NCBI GenBank assembly: GCA_016271365.2
Contig: CM057459.1
Coordinates: forward strand, 489,255,501-489,319,500
Direction of reading: 5' to 3'
DNA from: Neoceratodus forsteri
Lineage: Eukaryota > Chordata > Ceratodontiformes > Ceratodontidae
Length of the DNA: 64,000 nt
Shown here: positions 32,521-43,560 of the stretch, piece by piece
Numbering within the stretch: the first letter of the stretch is position 1
Layout: each line of letters opens with the position of its first letter
Translations under genes and position numbers: made by a program
The notes under the pieces: generated by a model
What the model was told of the DNA's origin: nothing
The model's database searches: none
What the model saw: the letters and a program-made list of their open reading frames with translations, nothing else

Positions 32521-33272
32521 GAAAAACAAATGTTATTTCTCTCACCACACCTTAATGTAAAAATTACCTTACCTCTGTACTTTTCAATACAGTATGCGGT
32601 ACCCACCTTCAGAGATCATCTCTGTATTGCAGTATCCCACCACGTGATTCTAGTGAAAGACAATCATAACTATTTCTAAATACTTCAAACAATTTCTGCA
32701 CCATTTTATCTCCTGTCTGTACTATTAAAATACAGAAAGCAAAACAAATGACTTAGTAAGTAACATAAATTTTAGAAATAGATAGTAGTGTCTGTCTCAC
32801 TAATGCAATCACAAAATGTAACACAAAGCAAACCAACACCATTAACAGTGTGTCCCTTTCATACAAACCATCTCCTTGGTGTAACACTGATAGTCACTTA
32901 ACTGTGACAGATGTTATAACCCGTGCCCACCCCAGCCAATAACTCAACAATATACATATCTATAATAATGAGACAAACAAATGTTTGCAAAATTAAAACT
33001 GTTTATATAAATATTTTTTGGTAGAAAAATAGAAAACTTTTTTTACAAAAATCGACTGAAACTCAGACATAAATAAATATAAAAAGAACTTAAATACAGA
33101 GAATAAATAAAAAAAAAATACATAAAATTAAACCTATGTGAAAATAAATAAAAGTGTTACATCACACTAAATAAACAAATGAACGGTAGGAAAAAAGAGC
33201 TACAAATAAATTTTCAGGTTGAGAAACTATTTACTGAAAAGTGTCCAGGAGTGATGCAGAGGTGCTGGCAAC
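32521..33272. other. A/T-rich non-coding stretch downstream of the Myb-like gene
   Basis: No gene. Very A-rich on the plus strand at 33000-33200. It would be the 3' flank of the minus-strand pseudogene; I found no perfect AATAAA signal on that strand just after its stop codon. Confidence 0.4.
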
Positions 33273-36200
33273 TTAAGCTGTGGGGACTTGGGGATGCGAG
33301 AGTGTTGAGGAAGTGGAAGGCTGTTCAGGAGTAGGTGCAGCTAGGTGCCTCTCTTTTGCAGCAGCTTTCAACGGAGTTGTTGGAGAGGCACCTTCAAGGA
33401 GCTCATGTTGAGGTTGTTCAGAGGGCTGGTCATCCTCTAGGTGTTGCAGGTCCTGGTGCAGAAGCTGGTGAATTGCTTCTGTGGCCTCCAGCTTGTTCTC
33501 AGCCAGCTGCACCATGAGACTGTGTGTGGACTCAAGTGAAGCAACAGAAGCCTCCTCCAAGACCCTCAATGACTCAATTACTTTGGTGAGGCCCCTGTTG
33601 CTCTGCTCAACCCCACGAGTGGCAACCAATGCTGCATGCCCTACACACCCGTGATGGAGCAGCAAATCAATAATTTCTGCACCCTGCTGAATTATTTCAC
33701 CAGTCTGGCCTACTAGGTAGTCCATTTTTGCTGCAGAGTTATGGGTGTGTTCAGCAGCAGCCTAGTTGCCACTTCGCACAGTCTCGAGCAGCTGGCTAAG
33801 GGTGTTACTCATTTTATTAAGAATGGCAAGTTACCCTGTGTAGACAAAAGAAAATACAAGAATAATGTTAGTAGATGAAACCATACTGGTCTTTTGTAAA
33901 TTAGACTACTGAAACTGTCTGTTAACAATATATAAAATACCTCTAATGTATTCCAATGTATTGCACTTACAAAAATAAAAGTGAGTTGACTTAAGATAAC
34001 TGTTATCACTGTTCCTTATGTACATTTGTGGCCTCAGCATGACATATGTCGAATAATACAACACATATTCTATCTGGATCACATTCTGTAAACCAAACAA
34101 TAGGTGTTTATTCTCAGTATCCCTTAAAGCAGTGTATAAATCACCATATATCAAGTATGCATAACATGTGTAGTATTAAGAAGAATCATCACCTCTACAT
34201 TGTTGCAGTTGTAACACTGCACAACACAATGGTGTCATGTTGAATGACATGTGCACAGTGGAACTATTGTCACTATGAGGCATACAATAACACCTAACAG
34301 TAAACAGCAGTTATATTAATTAATGTAACAGCACTTGAAAACTAGTTCAAGCACATGCAATGTTTGAAATTTAACCAGTAAGAACACCAGCAAACCCCCC
34401 CATTACATGTGCAGATATATTGTCTATTTAAGGACTAAATACTACTGTGCCACACTCTATGACCATCTGATCTGTGGCAATAGCATTTCAATGTAAGTCA
34501 GTGATACTACATTGCAACTGAGACATTCTCACTCAGTATCTCAAACACTGACACATACCACCTTGATAATAACCATCACTGTAGTGCTGTGTCATCTGTT
34601 ACAAATCCTTAAGATGTATATACTCAATATACTAAATCGTCACATAAATCAGTCTCTGACAGTGTTTCATAACCTAACTACATATAAAAGGTGCAAAAAT
34701 TGAACATGTAGAGTAAATTAAACACCAATGAAGAGGAAAAACATATACTACTGCCTAACTCTCTATACTTACCCATACACCATTATCTATCTATTGAATT
34801 TCTTGAATAGAGAGACATACAAACACATATGGCATTTATAAAACCCAGACAGTTCACTGGTAGGCACTCAATTAAAATGATGTACAATTGTGGCACATTC
34901 TGTATCCCTCATTGAATACTTTATTAGAAAACACTGATGATGACATGTATATTCTCCATCTAAGAAAACATTTAAAAACTATACATATACAACCTACCTA
35001 TTACTTTTATTCAGACCTCTCCATATACACAGTAGATAGAATAAAACAAATGACCATTTCTGATACATGAAATTAGACATGCTGATTAAGCACTGCACAC
35101 TCCCACCACATGCCATTCTCTCATGTTATACTGCTATCTAGGTCTTTCATAAGTCCATGCTCTGATGTGAAATTGAAGAATCAGATCCAAGATTGTTTCT
35201 TACCACAGTGTTATAAACCTGCAATACATAATGAAGAAGCAATGGAACAAAGGATACACACAGTCATGGCTACTGCTCTCAGAGTGAAGACGTCTGTATC
35301 CAAACAGTAAACTCAGAAATAACAAGTTAAAGCTGAACCAGTCATGAGGAACAACTCTTCTGGTGATATGCTGAAAAGGCAACTAGACAATCTATCATGA
35401 CTAGTTACATTGTGATAGATAAGTATGCTCACACCCAGTTACTGTGTCAAGGAACAACATTTTGAAATGGGACTGTTAACTAAGTGCAGTATTACTATCA
35501 CTGAAAACATCAATATAGTCTACACCTCATACTAATCTTTAATAATAAAAGCACAGACTATATAAGAAGTACTCACGTTCCTCAGCTGGAGGCCCACCTG
35601 GACCTGCAGGTGATGAAGGATGACCTGCTGCTGGAGATTGTGCTATCTCCTCCACAGAGGGTTCAGTCTCAACAATTTCTATCCCCTCTGTGAAGTCTTC
35701 CCCTCCAGCAGCACCCTCTGCAGATGGTTCCTCCTCTGAAAAACATAGTAAAACAGAATAAGTCATTCATGTCTCAATATCAATAACTGCACATATAAAT
35801 ATACATATCACGATAAACAGTTGTTCAAACCCCTTAATCATCACATGTATCATACTAAGTAGTGTTTCAGGAAATCACAGAGGACACATCTGATTTACTA
35901 AGTACAATACTAAATAGAATAATTAACATCTATGTGCAATCATCTAATTTCGTATTAACAAAGTGTAATAATCTGTCACTGATAAAACACCTTTACACAT
36001 TAATACTCATAATGATACTAAACACATACATAAATACTTCTTCTTATACCCCTTCCTGATGAAGTATATGTTGTATGCATAATACAGTGAACAATTTATC
36101 CTGACTACCTGTTTAAAACATAACAACTATATACATAATAAGCAAGCAATCATAACCAACATTGTAAGTGCTATTGGTCAATACTGGACCATCCAGGGGT

Positions 36201-38485
36201 GTGATGAGACCTGACGCCACAGGCACATGGCCTTATAACCCCTGGATGGTCCACCATTACCCATGCCACCCACCCTGGATGGTATTATTGTGCTTGATAA
36301 TTTCTCAGGTTGAAGATAAATAAGTGTTACACAAAATTGTTAATTTAAAAAACATGATAAATATCTTTTCTGATAAAAAACTTTATCAGTCAGCATCAGA
36401 ATATGGTTTAAAAACTATGCACTATTCAGTGTCACTGTACACACGCACACACAGATACAGGTCTGTGTCTATTGTCTAATAGATGCCCAGCTAGAGAAGA
36501 GTTTCAGCCAATCAGATGCCTCAAATAAGTGTGCACATCTTCTAATATTATACAAACTAGATTCAAGAACAATTAATATGACCACAGATGTACAGTAAGC
36601 TTTCTCATACCCTATGACAGCCATACTACCTATTAAATGATAATACAGACATCAGTACATTATAATAACTCACCAGCAGAGTCGAGCACAAGAAGTAGCT
36701 GCTCCACTGGAGCCCCTCGAGCTGCACCTTCCGGGAGTGTTTGCAGCTGCACAGCAAGGGAGGATGCAGGTTCCACAGTTGGTCTAGCTGAGTAAAAAAA
36801 AAAAGAAAAATCAGTAACAACACCATCAGCTAGCTATCTAATAATGAACACTGTAGAAAACATATACTATTGTTCACACAATCTCCCACTCTTTTGTTGT
36901 GATGACTACCCTGCCCACAAATTTCATCTGCCTAGGTTTTAAATGAATCATTTGTAACATTTAAATATCAGAACATCTCATATTCTGAATATTACATACA
37001 CTAGAATACCACCACAAAGGTATCATTGACTACTTTCAAAGAATTCATGTAATCTTAACTCTTTTTCGTAGAAAAAAATCCATATCACTACAAACACACT
37101 CATCAATTAACAATTGCTAACCTGTCATTCTTACATATCTGTACTAATATATCAGTAGTCACACAAGTATAATAGTACATATTACTTACAGTTTAGTAAT
37201 AAATAATAATTCCTTATTTGAAATATAAAAAAAAGCAATCTTGTTAGTCACAAACTAAATATTTGTATCACTACAGTTTCAAATGTATACTTCACAGGTG
37301 TGATGGTGATCATTGAAGTCTGGTTTTCCTGCATCCTCCCACATAGCATACGCTATGTCATACACTCCCGGACACTCCTTCGCATATCACCCACCGCAGA
37401 CTTAGATTTAAAAAATGTCTGGCGGGTGATCTTCCACTTCCTACGACACTCGTCCAGAAATTTTCTGATCTCCTGCCTCCCCAAGGCACAACTAACCTGA
37501 GAAGAAAGTATAAAAAAACAAAAACACAGTGAGTGTTTTGTGTAACAGTGAAATTGATAGGCTGTCATGTTTGTTGACCGATCTACAAAGAGTGGCCCCA
37601 CTCTAACCACATATATTAGAAATGCAGTATTCCCACTAGGGCACACAGTGCACTCCGAATCCTTACCGCACAGATCCTGAAAGGAAGAATGTAGTGCTTC
37701 AGCAGTATCCTCTTCCCCACCTGGCCACTTACTCACACCACCACAATGTTACCCACTCACCAACATGTGCCACATCCCCACCCACAAGTCATCTACACAC
37801 CCACTGACCGCTAGAGTACAGTAAAGCTGAACACCAATTGCTAACAGCATACGTCAATATGCATGCACACCATACTATGGAATCCACTGATAAACATCAC
37901 ACTAAATTCATAGAAATATCAGTAGTATGACATCCACCAATATACTGACAACCATTGTGACATGGTCTGCAACAAAACACACAGATACGTAGTATGTCGT
38001 GTTGTTCAGCAGCTTAGTGAACACTTCTGTAGGTTGTGAAGTCCTGCCCAATACAACTACCTGGCAGCATACACACAGGTCTCAGTACCTGTTTAGGCAG
38101 GAGAGTACTGCTGGGATGCCTTCATCTGTCCTTTCATGATGTCCACAAGCAGTCTTCACACAAACCCCACTGTACCAGCAAGGAAATCTATACATTATTC
38201 GCAGTACATACAGCACAATGATCAAGTTGTTGATGGCACACTGTGCCATGAACATCCAATGAATTTGCAAATAATATAACTGAACCTACCGTTGTCATCT
38301 TTCACAAGTGTAGCTGTGTGGAATAATGTGAAGTCTCATTCTAACCAAACACCTACCTTGCCCCATATATGGGTCAGGCTTAGGTTAGTCACACGCATGA
38401 TAATGGTAGCATTGGCATGCTCCCTCACAGCCTGAACCAGGGCCAGCACCTCTGCATCACTCGACTACTTTGGCATGATTGTTAT
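33273..38485 (-). pseudogene. Five-exon Myb/SANT-like DNA-binding gene, inactivated
   Basis: Exons on the minus strand: E1 38485-38357 (ATG at 38476), E2 37496-37391, E3 36787-36674, E4 35735-35577, E5 33835-33273. Acceptors follow pyrimidine tracts ending in CAG; donors are GTAGGT, GTGATA (weak), GTGAGT and GTGAGT. Intron phases are 0, 1, 1, 1 and the coding sum is 1062 nt, a multiple of three. E1-E2 give a trihelix/Myb-SANT-like region (DAEVLALVQAVREH, then LGRQEIRKFLDECRRKWK). E3-E4 are Pro/Glu/Ala-rich, and E5 is a helical C-terminus (MDYLVGQTGEIIQQGAEIID). In-frame stops lie at 38465-38467 (TAG), 33831-33833 (TAA) and 33762-33764 (TAG), each one C-to-T step from CAG or CAA. Such Myb-like proteins accompany Harbinger-type transposons or are domesticated from them. 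Family placement is inference. Confidence 0.68.
36185..36253. repeat. Perfect 16-bp hairpin inside an intron
   Basis: TGGACCATCCAGGGGT at 36185-36200 pairs perfectly with ACCCCTGGATGGTCCA at 36238-36253 across a 37-base loop. A further 'ccctggatggta' follows at about 36270. It is GC-rich in an otherwise AT-rich intron (between E3 and E4), so it could be a small MITE or a structured RNA element. Confidence 0.8.
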
Positions 38486-39829
38486 CTGAAATAAGGAAAA
38501 AAAAGAGATAGCATAAAAAACTATTAGATATTATATTGACGCTGTTCTACCTTACTACTGTTTGTTTTTCTTGGCACTCACAATCAAATATGTGTGGTAA
38601 CTTGTAAATTCTGAGCTAACAATTACTCTCTTATTAAAACACAAGCATGTACTACCTCCCTCACATTACCAAAACAGCATGATCATGAAATATGCATAAC
38701 TACTGCGCTATCAGTTTGAAAAATAAGACAAGATGTATTATTAATATATTGACATCATAATCTGATAGGTCATATCAAACATCTGCACAGCATTCAGACG
38801 CACTGAAGAGTCTTCCGTCTATTCCTCACATAACTGATCTTCTGGCATGAGCAAATATTTAATATTCAACAAGATGAGAAACATTTCACAACAACATGGG
38901 ATGCAGCCATGGAATGCCACCAAGTGATCATGCTGCATGGCATGCTAAAACATTCAAAATCATTAATGTGTGATATCTGTTGAAAATACATATGTTACTA
39001 ACTCTCCATATTATTTCTTATTAGCACTTGCATGTAAAACAAGTAATGCCTCCACTTACTTCTCAGTTAACTTCTATTTATCCTGCTAGCAGACCCCTCG
39101 AATCACCAGTCACACTGGTATCTAACAAAATATATCCAATTCAACAATGACATAAAACAAAAAACACAATACTTACTGTTCAGTAGACTGTTGATAGAAC
39201 AAAACACACTCACAGTTATCTAGCTGTGTAAAGAAAAAACAATGAAAAATGTTAAAACTTTTAAACAACACAAACATTTCACACACAGAAACAGTATCAC
39301 TGAGTTCAGCAATCAATATACCCTAGCAACACATAACACAGTACATCAAAACCATATGTCGCCTCATGTCACAAAACCATCCCTTCCTTGCCAGTTCATG
39401 TTCAGAAACATATGATGCATTTTCACCCATACTTGTATAATGCACCCCCCCATAACAAGCAATACTCAACTATTACTGAAAAAAAAGCAAAAGCTAGGGA
39501 ATTTAACAGTAACAAGACACCCACCCTACATATCAACAAAGAATGAGAAACACGTACCCTTTTGCACAATGACAGACAACCAAAATGCCATACAACCCAC
39601 CTAAAAAAACACACATACAATATCAAGCAATAATGTACATGCTAGTCATCTACCAATAAGCACCATCACATTTCTCTGTTGTAAAAAGCAGAGAATCTGT
39701 GCTTGCCAGACACTCACAACCTAACATACAGACAGCAATGTGCAAGATGTGAACAGTTCTATTTTTTGACCATTTTGTGGTGGCTCTAAAAAGAGCAGTT
39801 TTTTTCACAGTGTAAATGTGATGTACTTG

Positions 39830-40428
39830 AGAGGCACCATCCTACAGGCACACAGTCACAGAACTGTAAGGATACCATGTCAAAGGTTCCTAACAAAAAT
39901 GTCATTGCCAGTGTTAGAAAGATGCACACCATCTTTTAAATATAGCCAATACTTGTCATAGGTAATTTGGGGTTGACGAATAGTTTACATTCCCATAGCA
40001 TGAAGGCATCCAGATATTTGTATGTTCACCTTCCTGCATGATCATTCAAGTGCAGGACAGTAATCCTCACCCTTCCAGACCATGCACTGTGTAATATCTG
40101 AATACAGAATTTTACATGATGGTAACATACTGATAAGATGCTGCAAGTCAGACTGTGAAGCCTCAATTAAGTCAATAGCCCTTTTGTTACCCAGATCATT
40201 GCCTCCAAGATGGATAAGGAGTATGTCTGGTTCTGGGTGTGTCTCCAATAAATGGCACATGGTAGGCATGAGCTGCTCCCACCTCATGCCACCCTTCCCA
40301 AACCAAGAGACAGAGCATCCAGGTAGTTGTAAATCATTTCCAAAATGACTACATCTACTGAACACTGCTGCCCTTCTCACCAAACTTGATCCCACTATCC
40401 ATACAGTCACTGTAGATTTTTCTGCCAT
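39830..40428 (-). pseudogene. SGNH-hydrolase-like gene, frameshifted
   Basis: The open part is 40428-40042 (128 codons), starting MAEKSTVTVWIVGSSLVRRA. Block I reads VGSS where GDS is usual, but the Ser is kept. A GMRWEQLMP block follows, then ILLIHLGGNDLGNKRAIDLI, the block III GGND motif. After the TGA at 40042-40044 similarity resumes in another frame with KDGVHLSNTGNDIFVRNL (DGVHLS complement at 39917-39934), carrying the catalytic Asp and His. Length, block order and wording match the SGNH hydrolases found in mobile elements of lower vertebrates, such as Ngaro-type DIRS elements (from memory). No RT or tyrosine recombinase was seen nearby. It lies about 1.35 kb upstream of the Myb-like gene on the same strand. 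Confidence 0.72.
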
Positions 40429-40614
40429 GCAGAGTAACAGATCTTAATACCTCAGATGTAGAAATATCACAATTGTGTCTGTCTGACTACCAAGTACTAA
40501 GAAGAGCAACCACCACAATGACCACTATTCTATTTCATCATCCAGATAAATGCAGACAAAACAATCACAAGCAATAACCTGTTCACAGATTTGCTAATTC
40601 AGTCTGGCAGTCCT

Positions 40615-40745
40615 AGCTATGCATATAAGCTGTCTTTCTATTGGCATGATGTTTATTAAACATTGCTTTTGTTTTGGGGGGAGAATACTGCCATCTGATT
40701 GGCACACCTCATAGCTTGCCTACAACACAACTTTTGATTGGTCTA
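40615..40745 (-). promoter_or_regulatory. Possible promoter of the SGNH gene: three CCAAT boxes and a TATA-like site
   Basis: ATTGG (CCAAT on the minus strand) occurs at 40640-40644, 40698-40702 and 40737-40741. GCTTATATGC, a weak TATA-like site, is the complement of 40621-40630. The order and spacing suit transcription starting near 40595, about 170 bases before the ATG at 40428. This rests on motifs only. Confidence 0.35.
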
Positions 40746-40799
40746 AGATACTAGCCATAATGGTCTTTCAAACCAAATTCCCTCTCTTACTCAGGCAGC

Positions 40800-42500
40800 T
40801 GCTTGAGTGATGAGTGGAACCATTTCTTAGTACTTGACAGAGAATGAACAACAGTAACCTATAGTACTATACTAATTAGATTGCACAGGTCTCACAACCA
40901 CAGTTTAATTTAATCAAAAACTATTTCCAGTGAGAAGTACTGTGACTTAATTAGTAAAGTAAAATATATTTATTTGTGTATCTATATAACAAGTGCAAAT
41001 GCAGTGGCTGGTTAACCTAGGTAACACACAATATCATTCCAAGTCAGGATTCCACAACAGTTAAAACACACACATATGTAGCCAGAAAGTGCCTGTGTTA
41101 TTAGATCAGCCAGCAATTCTCACAAATCAAAGTAACACTGAGGAACACTAAATCTCCTTAACACACTAACTGTTAACTTGTACAGATCAGCCAGTCTGAG
41201 AAACAGAAAATGCACCAGCAAACTCAAAATAATTAAGACTATTTTCAGCCACCAAAAAGATCCCAAGGACAGTAAGTTACTTAAAAAAACAATAACAGCA
41301 GTTTTACTCACTACATTTCAAAATGGATAAAACATTACACAGCTTTCCAATAAATGCTAATTCGTTTTTTCCCTTGCAAAAATCAATCTCTCAGAAACCT
41401 ATTTCCATGACTTTTCCAAAACCAATCCATTAGTGAAACACATACAGAAACACTTAAATCTATTGGTAAACTGTTTAACACTTTCCCAGGCCATGATGCT
41501 ATCAGAGTATAACAGTTGCTGTAAACTACATCAATAATCAAACTAAAGTAAACAGTTCCTGCCAATATCAGTGGTAAAAAAAACATACAGCCCTTCCTAA
41601 GTTGATAAGGGTTAGTTCTGTATATGATATAAGAATAAATAACATCAAAGTAATTTGAATTGTGCTCTTCTTTGCCTCCATGGCACTTAGTGTATTCTTT
41701 CTTCTCCAGTGATTTTCAAATGACATAATAATACACCCCCCAAAGAAAAGAAGTCTAATTTAATGGGGAACAGTCAGCACCAAGAGCTTCACACCCAGGT
41801 GTGGGCCTTGTCCCATTGTACACTTTGTGTGCAAAAATATGTTGTTTTACTTACTGTTTACTGTAGTATAGTAGATTGTATCAGATTCAGTTTGCTTATT
41901 TTAAAGAGGACAGGAAATCATTTCTAATTTGCAGCTGTTTATAAAGTTCTTATTTTCAATAATGATATTCATTTCTTTATATTATCCACATTTAACAGTA
42001 CCTGAATATAAAATGATATGGAAAACTGTATTTTGCAATGTTTAGTTTTTATGGGCAACACTCTGTTACAGTTCTCTTACCAGAACCTATGATCTGGAGT
42101 TTTAACTGTGTCAAGGTTTGTGTACAGAACTCAGAGTAAGGTTCTGATAGGTCAACAGCTCATAATTAGCATTCTGTACACAAACCGTGACATAGTAAAA
42201 ACTCTAAACTACCAGTTCCATGAAAAGAACTGTGCAGTATGTTGTCTACAGAAAGAAAGAATTGAAAACAGTTTTTCCTTTCAGTGTTTTATTCATGTGC
42301 AGTTAAATATGGGTCATTTGGAGGCCTGAATTTCATTGCTGTAAATAGGAACATTACTAATTGCTGCCAGTTAGCACAGATTTCCTGTCCCCTTTAAGGC
42401 CATCATCTTCTGTAACTACAAACCCTAATAGCACCTCAGCTGACATTAGAGCAGGGCTGCAGCACTGGGAGATTCAATAGCCTGCAGTGCATGTTTGAGT
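40800..42500. other. Non-coding stretch
   Basis: No gene or repeat family recognised. The short open frames carry no motif. Confidence 0.45.
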
Positions 42501-42518
42501 TTATATAAGCTTTTATAA

Positions 42519-42640
42519 GGCAGTATGGTGTAGTGGTTACAAGCACTGAGATGCAAACCTGGAGCACTGGGTTTGAATCCCACAGCCACCACTAGTATAC
42601 TATGTGGCCATAAGTAATTCACTTATTTTTCTGCCAGCAG
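42519..42640 (+). mobile_element. tRNA-headed CORE/MIR-like SINE
   Basis: The A box TGGTGTAGTGGTT lies at 42526-42538 and the B box GGTTTGAATCC at 42570-42580, at the spacing of a Pol III promoter. The B box is followed by 'cactagtatactatgtggcc' and 'ataagtaattcactta', which resembles the diverged CORE segment ('tgtgaccttgggcaagtcac' in MIR). The tail fades into a CR1 fragment. The tRNA-like head could not fold as a working tRNA. Confidence 0.78.
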
Positions 42641-42659
42641 ATTATTTGTTTCTATCAGT

Positions 42660-43320
42660 GAGAAAGGGGGAGGAATACAGGGCAAGATTCGTCTCTTCAC
42701 AGATAACACAAAGCTCTGTGACAAGGTAGCCAGCGAGGAGGGACTGATGGAGCTGCAGAGAGCCCTAAAAAGGTTAAAAAGATGATCTGTGGTTTGGCAG
42801 TTGAAATTCAACTGCAAATAGTACAAGGTGATGTACATAGGTAATAACAATCACAGGAAGAAACACTAGATGACGGGTTAGGCTGACCACTGCATGACAC
42901 CCAGAAAAAAAAATAGCCAATGCAATAAGACCTACGTCATGGTAACCAGAATGTTGAAGTGTATTGGGAGAGGATTCAATAGCAGGAGGAAAGAGGTAAT
43001 ACTACATCTCTGAAAACCTCTGGTGAGTTCCACCTGGAATACTGTGCCAAGCTCTAGAATCCCCACCTGAGGAAAGAAAGAGATAGGCTTCAGATGGTGC
43101 AGTATAAGGCAACCCAAATGACTCAGGGCCAACAGGGCAGATCATGTGAGGATCAGCTTATGGCACAAATATGTACTCACTGACGGCCAAAAGGGAGAAG
43201 TTCGACATGACAGAGACTTTCAAGTTCTTAAAAGAAATACAAAAGAACTATTCAAGAAGAAAACAATAATAGCAGGTCAATAACAAGGGGTCATAGTGCT
43301 GGACAGAAGTTGAGAATTCT
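42660..43320 (+). mobile_element. Old, decayed CR1 ORF2 fragment
   Basis: Disconnected blocks on the plus strand match the CR1 ORF2 C-terminal half: a FTDNTKLCDKVAS-type block at about 42695, 'tggcagttgaaattcaactg' where LQFN is expected (about 42797), RCIGRGFNSRRKEV-like sequence near 42958, a 'cacctggaatactgtgcc' block (HLEYC, about 43030) and a 'cagatggtgcagtataaggc' block. The active-site Ala-Asp-Asp is degraded to Thr-Asp-Asn. More diverged than either family A or B in this window. Confidence 0.72.
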
Positions 43321-43329
43321 GTTCTTATG

Positions 43330-43560
43330 AAACTTTCATGAAATTTTGTAAAATTTTCCAAACTTCTGCCTTTGGGGAATTCTGCATCTTCCAAAAGTGC
43401 ATTGCAAATTTTTGCCAGGTTCTGTGGTATTTATTGACTAATTGTGAGAAAATAGGCAGGACAACAAACTTAAAGTTCCTTGTTGTTTATTTCATAGTTC
43501 AGTGGTTTATTCTGCTATTTCCAATGTAATTATGCAGATTTTTTTTTCCTCAAGCAATTT
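43330..43560. repeat. Dispersed A/T-rich repeat R3, copy 1
   Basis: Shares 'ttctgc', 'caatgtaatt' and long T-run blocks in similar order with 45760-45980 and, more loosely, 53505-53650. Non-coding and unclassified. Confidence 0.45.

Noticed and set aside
39830..40428. Fragment of CR1 ORF1 esterase
   Set aside because: The GMRWEQL and IHLGGNDLG blocks differ clearly from the CR1 esterase blocks at 2.5 and 26 kb, and no CR1 ORF2 follows.
32501..41000. Complete Harbinger transposon
   Set aside because: Only a Myb-like gene would fit; no DDE transposase, terminal repeats or 3-bp target duplication were recognised.
42519..42592. Functional tRNA gene
   Set aside because: A and B boxes are present, but the sequence does not form the cloverleaf stems; it fits a SINE head.
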